The notes under the pieces: generated by a model
The model's database searches: none
The model's input: the letters and a program-made list of their open reading frames with translations, nothing else
Told to the model about the DNA's origin: nothing
Shown here: positions 18,843 to 31,700 of the stretch, piece after piece
Layout of the letters: each line of letters starts with the position of its first letter
Position numbering within the stretch: position 1 is the stretch's first letter
DNA from: Liolophura sinensis
Taxonomy: Eukaryota > Mollusca > Polyplacophora > Chitonida > Chitonidae
DNA: 47,984 nucleotides
Assembly (NCBI RefSeq): GCF_032854445.1
Contig: NC_088307.1
Span: 8,012,017-8,060,000 of the forward strand
Reading direction: 5' to 3'
Translations under genes and position numbers: made by a program

Positions 18843-19634
18843 TATACTCATTTCCCATTAGCTTTGTTGAGATCAAATACATTTCATACATCAGTTTAGT
18901 TTTTTGGCGTCTGGGTGGTGTTTTCTGAGCCTGGATTGTGCTACTTGTGTATGACCTCCAAATATCTTGTTTTGTTGCTGCTCTTTTGGACAATTCCAGA
19001 TATAACAGAATACAGATGTTGTCAGCCTCTTAGAGATGTTAGAAACATTTCCAGTAGTATTGTCATTCAGAAGTTGGCACAGAGACATATCTGATGAAAT
19101 AAAGTCACAATTTATGCTGGGAATAAATACATGGTATAGCAATTATGACATCTGATTTAAGAACATAATTTCTTTGTGTATTTATTACTTCCTTACTCCC
19201 TATGTGGGCGTGTCACCCATGTTAATTAGCCCTGGTGTACAAAGTATAATGTCTTTGATGCAACAGCCATTTCACCCTCCTCAAGGAGGTATATACATAT
19301 ATATGCTATAAATCTTACTGGTATTAATTTTTGAGTGGGTAGCTAATGTATGTGATGATTGTAACCTTCATTTCCATATCATCATGTGTCACTTATTGCA
19401 TCATCTTACAAAGCATCTTAACATTCAGAAGAGGTAGAGAGAAAAAAGAGAGAACTCTGCAGTGCAGGTATTTGTGTCAAAGATTGCCCGAGGTACAGTA
19501 CACATGACTTCACATGTGTAACGTGAGCTGGAAATTTTATCCTATTGTATAACGTTTGTTATAACAGGAATCTGGGTATGATTTGAAGAGGAAGAGGTTG
19601 TGGATGAATACATGTAGAGAGGGAGAGAATCATA
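18843..19634 (+). other. Region upstream of the CUB gene (promoter or 5' UTR expected here)
   Basis: No TATA box or CpG island can be called with confidence. The 5' UTR and promoter of the CUB gene should lie here, but the start site cannot be placed from sequence. The initiator ATG is at 19635. Confidence 0.35.
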
Positions 19635-19704
19635 ATGTCACCATGTTACTGCCTCTGCTCCGTTCTCGTTGTCTTGACGATCAGCCCATTGCTGCCTGGT
19701 GCAT
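19635..19704 (+). CDS. CUB gene exon 1 (signal peptide)
   Basis: The ATG at 19635 opens [20 protein letters not shown] and then PGA, a short hydrophobic leader with a small-residue cleavage site. The donor is GCAT|GTAAGT, phase 1. A second ATG at 19643 is out of frame and stops after 21 codons, so the first is chosen. Confidence 0.8.
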
Positions 19705-22700
19705 GTAAGTGATTGGCTGGGGTTTTTGGGGGTGGGGGGGGGGGGGTTGTGGAATTCTTTTGGCTTGATTTTTCCCCCCAGTTTTTATCAGTATTGTAAG
19801 TAACTAATTACATGAAGTAGCATTAAAACACCTGTATAAAAAACATGTCTGTAAATTTGACATATGGGCATATAGACATCTCAACATCCACCATATACTA
19901 TCTATGCAGAAATGTAAGTATTAATTACAGGGGAAAAATATTGTGTTGTAAATTTTTGAAATGTGTTTATTTTTTGTAATAATTTGGTTTAAAATTACTT
20001 CTTGCTCAGTATCATTGCTGTAAATGTTGCATATTTAGCCTAATATTAGATATAGCTCTACCATTTCTCAATTATAGCCTAAATAAAGGGATTCAAAAGG
20101 GTGTCCAAATTAAAAAAAGCTGTATTTCACTCAGAAATTAAATTTTTGTTCAGCAATCAGTTTTATACATATATAGTTATACCTCCTTGAAGTTAGGCAG
20201 GGTGGTGGAATACTGAAATCATACTACCTGTCTGTCTGTGTGTCTGTCTGTCGACATGATTTTGTCCATGCATTTCCTTCCAAATAACTTTGTTGCCTAT
20301 CATCTGAACCTGTGCATACAGTACCTAAGTTTAATGGCAGTCGCATAATTATTTTCATATTTGCTCCCATTTAGGACTTTGCCTAATAGTGCCTTTCCAT
20401 GTATTTTGTCCATGCTACGCTTCCTAAAGTACTGAACTTATTTTCATGAACTAAGCCTATATATTCCATGTAGTATAAGTTTGTGAATGCTGAAGTTTAA
20501 TGATAATTGGATAATTACTTTTATAATTTGTCCCATTCAAGTACTTTATAATAGATTTTCGTGTAGACTGGTTTTGTCCAAGTAAGTTCTAAGGTACTAA
20601 GCTAAAGTATTGTATCAATTTCCATAAAACGTATATTTAATATCATCTAATCATTTGCAGGCACAATGATGATGGCAGTTTGGTTATTATTTTTATTTTC
20701 ATCCTTAGAAATGTTGAGGAACGGAACATCTAGTTTCTTCAATTTTTTTTGTTTTTTTGGTAACTAATCTGGATGGCTAATCTACCTTCTTTGATACGTT
20801 TTTTTGTTAATTGCTTATGTTGTAGAATTACTCTTTTTTTCTGTTGAAAGGCACAACAAATAGAGTGAAAAAGTCTTGAGTATGGCGTTACGCAACAGTT
20901 AAATAAATAAATTACAGCTTAAATGAGATTGTCTTTATGTTTGAGGTGGTGAGTCTTGCGGTGGGGTGTTGAACGCTACAGAGGGGACACTCCTCTCACC
21001 TGGCTACCCCGCTCAGCTTGATGCAAACCTTACCTGCGTCTGGTATATGAGTAAGACAGACAGGTATGCCCTTTTTCACCTGGAGGACCTAGGGCTGTCA
21101 GGATCCAAGGCATCGCTTATGATCTATAGTGGAAATGCCACTCATACCCAAAATGCTGCTGAAATAGTGGCTAACTTTAGCCAGACATCTGGTAAGTATG
21201 CCTGTACTTTTAGTATATGTGTTGAAACCTTTGATTATCACAAATTTTTGCTGATATTCTTTAAACTTTTACTTCTAGCGTAATGATAAGTATAACCTCT
21301 CTTTTGTCATTGTTCAGTTTACTTGTACATTGCAGTTCTCACTAGCTGGATTACCATTTTATATTTTTTGGGGGGTGTTTTTTTTTGCTTGTATCTCTTC
21401 TTTTCACATACACAGTTATATTGAATGCCTATGTGACTTTAATAGGGAAATCTTAATGGATTTCTTTACTTTTTTATTTTTCAGAGGTGAGGCCAGTTAT
21501 AACATCAGATAATGTGACCACTGTTATATTGTACACTGGAAGCTGGCCTCTCCAAAACATGACAGCCAGACTCAAGATGCATTATGAGATAAGCTCTGGT
21601 GAGTTTGATGGAATAACAACACCTGCAATAATGTGATCACTGTTATGTTGTAAAAAGTGACAGCCAGGCTCAAGGTGTATTATGAGATCAGCTCAAGTGA
21701 GTTTGATGGAATAACACCACCTGCAATAATGTGATCACTGTTATGTTGTAAAAAGTGACAGCCAGGCTTAAGGTGTATTATGAGATAAGCTCTGATGAGT
21801 TTGATGGAATAACACCACCTACAATAATGTGATCACTGTTATGTTGGAAAAAGTGACAGCCAGGCTCAAGGTGTATTATGAGATCAGCTCTAGTGAGTTT
21901 GATGGAATAACACCACCTGCAATAATGTGATCACTGTTATGTTGGAAAAAGTGACAGCCAGGCTCAAGGTGTATTGTGAGATAAGCTCTTATGAGTTTGA
22001 TGGAATAACACCACCTGCAATAATGTGATCACTGTTATGTTATAAAAAGTGACAGCCAGGCTCAAGGTGTATTATGAGATAAGCTCTGATGAGTTTGATG
22101 GAATAACACCACCTGCAATAATGTGATCATTGTTATGTTGTAAAAAGTGACAGCCAGGCTCAAGGTGTATTATGAGATAAGCTCTGATGAGTTTGATGGA
22201 ATAACACCACCTGCAATAATGTGATCACTGTTATGTTATAAAAAGTGACAGCCAGGCTCAAGGTGTATTATGAGATAAGCTCTGATGAGTTTGATGGAAT
22301 AACACCACCTGCAATAATGTAATCATTGTTTTGTTGTAAAAAGTGACAGCCAGGCTCAAGGTGTATTATGAGATAAGCTCTGATGAGTTTGATGGAATAA
22401 CACCACCTGCAATAATGTAATCATTGTTATGTTGTAAAAAGTGACAGCCAGGCTCAAGGTGTATTATGAGATCGGCTCTGATGAGTTTGATGGAATAACA
22501 CCACCTGCAATAATGTAATCATTGTTATGTTGTAAAAAGTGACAGCCAGGCTCAAGGTGTATTATGAGATAAGCTCTTATGAGTTTGATGGAATAACACC
22601 ACCTGCAATAATGTGATCACTGTTATGTTGTAAAAAGTGACAGCCAGGCTCAAGGTGTATTATGACGTTGGTCAGTTAGGCTTAAGGCCACCTGTGGTAA

Positions 22701-25700
22701 TATGATCACTGCTGAAAGGTTAAGACCCTCTGATTAGGCCACTAGCTCAAGACCAACAAAGTATTACAGTTATTTGAATCAATCTCTTGTACATGTACTG
22801 CACGACTGTAGCTGCAGTCTTGCATCAGGTTATCTGCCACAGCCTGCCAGTGGTTATATTACCTTTGTGTTATGTGTTTCTTTGTGATGAAATTGAACTT
22901 TCAGATGTCTAAGTATAAAATTTAGCATATCATTTGGTATAAAACAATTATGGGCATAAACTATGAGACCATGCACTTAGCAAATATGTTTTCTTTTAAT
23001 ATTTCAGATTGTCGACAGAAAATGAAAGTTTGGACTACTAAGGTTAAGAGTCCACTTTTCTCCCAGGGTGCTCTACCTTTGAAATGCTCTTATGACATTG
23101 AGGGACAAAACTCGCACATGAATTTTACGGTGTCGTTTGAAGAGTTCAAATTGACCAAGGGACACTTGATCATGAAACATGACAATGAAACTCTTCAGAA
23201 TTTTACAGGTACCTTTCTGAAGATACGGTTTTCTTTCTGACATGTTTGAGGACAAAAGGTGATATACCATCATGATAATATGGGCAAGGTTTCTTCTGAC
23301 AAGGATGTGTAAAAGTTTGAGTTAAGAAAAATCATAAACATGGGAAATAAAAAGCTTAAAACAGAATTCTTCACAAGAAAGTTTTTACAACCTACATTGT
23401 TAATGCCTACATTAATGCTGTAAAGTAAATTAATGTTTTATGCTGTCTTGTTTTTGTACTTTTTCAATTCTCAAAATTAGCCTTTCCTCATAATGAACCA
23501 TTTGTAGAGTTTTAACATACCATTTATCAAGGTGCAAATGGTGACTGAATGGTTTTTTGGGGGTTTTTTTGTCACAAGAATGCTACTGTTTGAGTTTCTA
23601 ACCCTTTTCTTTCAGGCACCAAAATGCCCGATGATGTCTTTACAAAGGGAGATAACTTGCTACTAGAGTTCACAACAGATTCGAAAGATGTGGAGAAATT
23701 CACAGCTGTGGTGAGCAGTGTAAACGCAGGTAAATACAGATAAAAGTAGCATACATCTAAAAGTTTGGGAATGTGTTGTACCTGTTGTCATTAACAACTA
23801 AAACATAATCTGACAACCACCTCATAGTTCTGCTGTGTGACATAGCATAACACAGGACAATCTGGTATTAAGAGGAAGTGGCTAACTTAATATTAAAACG
23901 GATCTAAAAGGACATGTGGTCAGTGTATTTTGATTGGATTTAAGAAACAAGGCATGTGGAATTCAGGTGTCAGGAATCAGAAGTAGATTCTCAGCTCAGA
24001 GCCTTCCAAACTGCAGGTGGGTACTTTGATGCCCCCTGAATCCATTTAAAACGGAAGAAAAACAGTAGAATTTAGTCATCAGACATCAGAAAATGTACTC
24101 CGCTTCGATTGAGATTGTTAGTTTTACCAGCATTGAGTGACAGACAGACTGTTGTCGTCGGTGCAACATTCATGTCGCAGCCGGTATCACTCAACTTGGC
24201 TGTAAAAATTTATGGTCTATTAACTGTGAAATCGTGCCAAATTCTCGAGAGGTACTAACATAATATGGTGGATGCCCAATTCGTGCTAGACATGGGCCAT
24301 CGAATCACCCAGTCACAATGCTGTACATGCTTTCCCCAGATCTAATACAACTCCGGTAGCCTGTCTTTCAAAACATTTGTTGTAAAACTGTTTCACTTAT
24401 GTTGTTTTCAGGGTGCTAATTAAGAGGTGTACATGTTGGGGTAATTATAGATTGAGTCACACGATGGCTTCTAGAAAAGCATACTGTGGGTAGGCGTACT
24501 GCATAGATTTGGCTGTGCTGTGCAAGGCTATTGCGGGTATTCGTGGCATGACATCATCCAGCCAGGCCTCCGCAATCAACAAGATAGGCAAAAGGTCCAA
24601 CTTTAATGGGTTTTTTTTTAAACGGAAGTAGTCAACATAATATTTTGTTAAATGCAGTTTACAGACTAACACAGCATAAATATTGTCTTTAGGGAACATT
24701 TAGTGTGAAAATAAAGTCGCTGAAGTGCTTGAAGTTTGATTTAAATCGTTTAAAAAGACATGGGCGACAGCAAAAATTTGTGGTGCTGTTTTAAACATCA
24801 TCTATTTATACATGTATACAGCGACTTCCAAATGTGTATTGACATGTGTTTTACATGGAGTGAACAACAGAATGTTTGGTATTATTCGGCCTTTTCCATC
24901 GACCATCCACTCATTCAGATGGCTGTATACATGTATATGCAAAACATGGCAGAAGATTGAATTTTTTTTGACTGGGTTACCTCCCCTGGTTGTGTAAATG
25001 ACAGGATATGTTGAGTGAACTTCAAATGTCAGAGACTTTATGATACAATGTCGATAGAGATGAACATCGTATTTGGTTTAGTAAACTTATCATTCGCTTT
25101 CATACGTTGTATTGTTTATATATATGTGCAAGCCACAAGCGAACAGTGCATTGTGGGAATATCTGTGCTGCCTCATCTGCTTGTCATCTCTTCGGACGGA
25201 CAGTTTAGACCAGTGACAGATTTCCCCTTCTATTTCAGGATATTTAGTTAAGAGTCCATTGAAACTCATGGTTGTGTTTAGCTGAAGTAACTCAAAAATT
25301 CTGAATTTCTTGTTTATGAGTGTTGGCAAAAGCATACGTTAACGTTTAGCATATCTGTGCCTTAAAAGCGTTACAACACGCTATACAATCATTGCAGATT
25401 TTGCCCGCATCTAAATTTCTCACGCTTATGCGTACATGTATGGTCATGTTAACAGCTCATCATTAATAATTAGATTTTTAATAATATTTTTCCTACAATA
25501 AAGATTCAGATAACATGTACTATATTTCACGATGTATTTATCTCTATAGATATAATTGTAAAAATGCTACTGTTGATGATAATTCCTGGGTTGTACATGC
25601 TGTGTGTGCCGCTTTAAAAAGTTAAATATGCCGTGTAATAAATTGTGAAATGCACACAGAAAAAATGTGTTAAAACTTTTCTTTGCTGCAGATTGTCTGT

Positions 25701-28700
25701 ACAACCTGACGTTGAATAACTCAGGAACACCTGTGCCTCTTGTGATACCTGACAGCGTCCAGTCCCCGTTAACCTGTCGCTGGGTGCTCTCAGTCCCGAA
25801 AGACTACACCATAAGGGTCAGCGCTGATCAGTCCAGTCTTACGTCCAGCAGACTAATGGTCAGTGAGGGACGGTCACTGTTTGGCTCAAAGATACGGGTC
25901 ATTTTAGGAGACCCTGAAACAGGTATGGGAAAATGATGCATAAAAACTGTTCACTTTGATGGGACATTTTTATACCAGAGATTTGATTCAACCTTATGTT
26001 GAGATATCGTTTTACCTTATTTCCTTATTCCAATGTGGTGATACCACCAGTGTGGTGATACCACCAGTGTGGTGATACCACCAATGTGGTGATACCACCA
26101 ATGTGGTGATACCGCCAATGTGGTGATACCGCCAATGTGGTGATACCACCAGTGTGGTCATTGTAAGTCCCTGTCCAGGTCATCCTGGCCACTTCTCCAG
26201 TCACACGTGGGAATGTCTACCAGCAAACTGCAAATGTTCATGAGCTTTCCATGATCTCTGCCTGGTTTTCTCCCACCATAATGCTGGTTTCTAGTGTATT
26301 CTTGTGCACGGCAGAAAACATTAAACAAACCAGCAAACACACACACACACACAAAAAAAGAGGAACAAAACACCATATGACCCATAATTCACTTGATGGT
26401 ATGTTACCTGTGAATTGATTTGATTTCAAGTTACCTGTGATTTCATTTGACCTGTAATTCACTTTGTGATTTCATTTGACCTGTAATTCACTTAATTTTA
26501 TGTTACCTGTGAAGCCTATTTATCTCCTTTTACTGGTGATTTCATTTGATCTTGCATTACCTGTGGATTCCTTTTGATTTGATTTGACCTAAAATTACAG
26601 GAAAATCGTTTGTGAGCAAAAAAGATTCTGTGTCTGTCTACCTGTCGGTGGATCCATCTCTTATTCATGGACAGCTTCACATCACAGCCACTCCGCAGCG
26701 TAAGTCATACATGTAGTGATTAGGTGTCTAAATATCACTGATGCCGTTGCTGGGAGCTCAAACCCAGCTCATGCTGGTTTCCTCTCTGGTCATATGTGGA
26801 AAGGTCTTGCAGTAACTTGCTGATAGTCATTGGATTCCACCAGTTTCCTTCTGCCATAATGCTTGCCTCCAGCGCATAAGTGAAATATTCTTGAGCATTG
26901 TGGAAAAAATGTGTCAGGTAAAATAATATATTAGATGATCAGGCATTATTTATTGTTGCCCCACTCTCACATTTGTGGGGTCTTGATGACTGTAGGCTGT
27001 CAAGGATGTTTGTGTGGTCAGTTGGGCAGTCTATTTGCGTTTGTTGAAGATGACTTATCTTCCACCTGTATATGTCTGCTACATGCCAGTAACTCTAAGG
27101 TAAAAAATTCTCGAGCATGCTATTCTTAAACAACAGTCCAGTAAATGTATTGGCCATTGTGGGGTTTTTTTTTAGGGCACTCCAGACTTGTGCAGAGTCC
27201 ATAATGTATTCGCTCACTAACTATAACATGTCTACGGTTTTCAGGTACTTGTTGGCGTTGTTTGCACTCTGTATGTGCATTGTTGTCCAGCGTAAATGAC
27301 ATAGTTGTTAGCACAACATAAAATTTAGTTCAAGCTTAGACACATATGTAATGGATAATACATATTTTCTGTATCACAGAGTATGGTGGTGTGTTTTACC
27401 ATAACGGCAGTCTAGAAGGCCATGGGGTGGACTTTGATGGATCTAGTGAGTGGCATTATAACCTCATTAGCCTTGCCAAACAAAAGGTAAGCTGGCATTG
27501 GCTATTAAAGGATAAATTATTGTAACATAGTTTCCGAAAGAAAAAAAAAATAGCAATGACAACTGCCATTATCAAAAACTAAACATTATGACAAGGTTTT
27601 GAATTTTTGAATTAAGTGAGAAATACCTTTGTGGAATCCACAATTGTTATGAAAAAATATATTGAGTCTGCATTGACAAACCCTCGTCACACATAATCCC
27701 ACTGTTTAAACTCGCTGAACAAAGAGACAAATCGTTAATTTATTGGTTGGTTAAATTTTTTATCATTTCTTCATTACTGTGTGGAACTGCACTGAATGTT
27801 GTCATTGTATTGCAGGTGAGGTTTGTGATAACGAACAGCTCTCTGTTTCCGGCAAGCTCCATACGGTGCTACGATGGCTTGACAGAGTCATCTCCCCTTC
27901 TTGCTGAGTTCAGGTATGTGACACCTTCTTTACTGGATCTTTTCGAGTGGCAGACTCAAGGACGAGATACACAGATGGTCCAGTTAACAGTAGAATGCAT
28001 TCTGTGAGGTTGCAGTGGGTGTTTTATGAGCACACATACATTCTGTGAGGTTGCAGTGGGTGTTTTATGAGCACACATACACGGATAACTGTGCTGTAAT
28101 AAAGGGAAGAATTAATGGGTTTACAGCTTTGGAAGTCTTGATACAGACATTGTTTTAAATTTTAGATTTGCTTTAGAATAATGGATATCATTTACAGCAT
28201 CAGAATCATTAATCTGGCTGTGGGCCCTCGGTCACAAAAGTGTAACTCAAATTTTCGCAACTTTGACGTAAATGACGTCGCCTTATGGCACTGTAAACTA
28301 GGTGATGGCCTTTTGGAAAAATATTAAGAGAAATATGACGTACAAAGTTTTGTGAAAGTAGCCCCTGGTTCCACAGAATGATTATGCTAATAGGATTAAT
28401 GTAGCTGCCATGGATAGTAGATCCTGTCCTTACAATGTGCTGCCAAGGTACGTGTGGTTACAGTCAATTAACATACGATTAAGTTGTTGAATTTTAAATA
28501 TACATATATCATTAGGTAACTATCATGGGAGGTAACTCTTGTAAACAGAAACCCTTACCAATGGTATGGTCTAGGAATGGTTACATATACATATATACAG
28601 CTGAATAAAAATGGTTGATTTTATGTTCCATAACAAGTTTATTAACACTATAAGCCGTATTATCAGTATGGAAATACAGCAACAATGATAGAAGCAATAT

Positions 28701-31700
28701 ACTAAAAGCGAGAAACCTTTTAGAACCGAATGAGAAACCTTTTAGAACAAATCCTTGTATACCTGTATGTTGTTTGGCCTTCCAGGAGCGACCGTACATT
28801 TTACCCAGTGGTGAGCTCTGGTACACAGATGTTAGTTGTTGCCAGTAACCTTGAACTAAGGGGATTCTTCACTGCTGAATTTACAAGCACTTTGGAAGGT
28901 GAAGTTCCTTCACACGTATTTCTTTGTTAATGTTTTAAAATGCCCAAAATTCAGCTTTGTACAAAATATTTATGAAAGCATTTCCACCTGGAATTTCAGT
29001 TGCAGTTTTAATATTGTACAAAAGTGTGAATTACATATTTGTATAGATTAGGCCTATACACATGTACATATCAAAGAATAACTTAATTATCTAGTTTATT
29101 TGATTGATGTTTTACCTCTAACTCAAAAATATTTCACCTATACGACCGCAGCAGGCATTATTGTGGGAAGAAACTGGGCAAATCCTGGCGGCAAACACAC
29201 GACCGTCTGCAGGTTTCAGAGATTAAAAATTTTTGCTTGTATTTTTAGGATTTTTGCACTGAACAATAACACTTTTCTTGATCCAGTAGAAAGGTAGAAA
29301 GTGTAGTAGGAACATAAATTTGATAGATTCAGTGCCGACAACTTGCCCTGCCTTCTCACAATCACCCAAATCCTGGTATTTAGTAACTAATCCCCCTTAA
29401 AGTGAGATAAGCAATGTCTAGACTCTTGTGCAGTTTCCCAGTTATTGGTTAAATGACATCACAACTTAATGGTTTCCCTTTGTACCGTTTTTTTATATTT
29501 ATTTGATTAGTGTTTAATGCCCAAGTGAAGATATTGCACCTATTCATGAGTGGCCGGCATTAAGGTGGGAGGAAAAAAACCACGACCATTCACAGATTTT
29601 TGCCAGACCTTGCAACGTATTGGTGGGGGGCTTCTGTGATCCTTGTGCTTCCCTGGTGTGCTAATCCCCTGAGCTGGTTTTCGGAGGCCCCCAATTTGTG
29701 CCTTTAAATCACAGATTTCTGGCCGTAGGTGGGAAGGTCTTTCAGCAACCTTTGGATGGTCATGGGTTTCCCCGGGGCTTTGCCAGGTTTCCTCCCACCA
29801 CAATGCTGGCTGCTGTCATATGAGTGAAATATTCTTGAGTACGGCATAAAATACCAATCAAATAAGTAAGTAAATAAATTTAAATCACAGAATTTTTGCT
29901 TGGTAGAGCTCATGCTCCTCACTGCGCATGTGTCGCTCTCTACGCTAACTTTAAATCTCTGCCATCACTAGACACGCTTGACCCCTAGAGGCGGTGCAAC
30001 GCTCATAGGCTTAGCCTCATCACTACATGAATTTAGTCAGTAATCGTCAATAAAATTGGCCTGTCAGCAACCTGCGGATGGTCGTGGGTTTCCACTGGTC
30101 TGTGCCCGGTTTCCCCCCACCATAATGCTGGCCGCCATTAGATAAGTGAAATATTCTTGAGTATGGCGTAGAACACCAATGAAATAAATAAATAAATAAA
30201 TCAATAAAATTGTTTTAGTCGATTAAAATCGTATTGTTCTTACTTCAGATAAAGAGAATGTTTATGTATCAATAATTAATACAAACGATGGTTGAGGCAG
30301 AGCTTTTGTGCTTTCTGACATCACTTTTATCCTCATCACCGTGACCACAGTGACCAAGGCGTTAAGATTTCTGTACAAAGTTTGTTGGCGGACGCAGTGA
30401 TGTGAAGCAAATGTAGAGAGTGGCTCTTGCCCTGTTATGGAGTATGGATAAAGCTACACGTCCATGTACCTACCTCTCTTCTATCACTCACAGTATATGT
30501 AGTAGGAAATAAAAATTTTGCACTTTGTTATGTCAACAGAGAAGACAGTTCCTGTGATAAAAACAGACTTTACTCTGTCGTAATGTTGTGACCGAAATCC
30601 TTGTATTTAAACATTTTAGCTACCATTATTCCGAAGTTAATGCTCAAAATAAAGAAGCTTTGTCTGGTTCTAATTTTATTTAGGTTGTTAATGGTGGACA
30701 TGTAACTGTTTTTCAGAGTGTGATAAAATATCGCAAGGTTATCAGGGTCATTACTATGGCAACATGACTTTGCCTGAAGGGTCAGAGGACAAGGTGTGCA
30801 GCTGGATCATTCAGCCAATCACAGATGAATCAGGTGGGAACAAATGAAGCTATCAGGTGTTTACTACATATTGATAACACTTGCTGGTTTTGTAGTCGAT
30901 TAAAGAGTCTTTCACTGTGTACCACTTGCACTGGATAGTTCTTCAAGAAATGATCAAAGTATTTTTTTCTTTGTATGTTAAATCAAGATCCTTCCAACTG
31001 TTTAAAGATTATATCTGAAATGTTGCTAGTGTTGCGTAAAGTCTTAATCATGCATTAATTACTGCAATTCTGCTGCAATTTTTATACAAGAAGAGGTTTC
31101 TCAGATATAGCTGAATGAATCAGTGAAGGAATGATTATGGCTCAACGCCACATCGGTAGTATTTCAGCCATATCGTGGCAAGAACAAGGTGAAAACAGGG
31201 GGCCGTTGTTCAGGTTTTCAATATGGTAGTGAGAACATCAAAAATGAAACAAAATGTTCAGACATGTTTAAATATTGTTGAATGAAGTGGCAGTAGTATC
31301 CTGCATGGTTTCCTCCAGCGTTGTATCACTTGTATACCTTATCGTATGAATGAAATATATTGGAGTATATTCTGAAACATCAGCAGTACGAAGATGACAA
31401 AATCAGATTGCATGCTCATTTGATTGTGCCAGATTTTACTTTATACCAATTTGTCCTTTTTTTTTGTTCTTTACTTACAGGTGTTTTTCTTATCAGAGCA
31501 TCCATGTCTGGGATTCATGAAAGTGATAATTTAAAATTGTACGATGGACTGTCGGAATACAATCTGAACGTGTTTCTGGCAAAGGGAGATAAGCATGGAT
31601 CTTCTGCAAATCTACCTGTGGTTATTATTCCAGCTCAAACTGGAGCCAGGTGTGTGAGAACGTTTAACATTAAATGTTACAGAGATAAACCGGCCCGGAT

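Noticed and set aside
24457-24699. Minus-strand 80-codon frame in a CUB gene intron
   Set aside because: No family motif, no splice support and no repeated copy seen.
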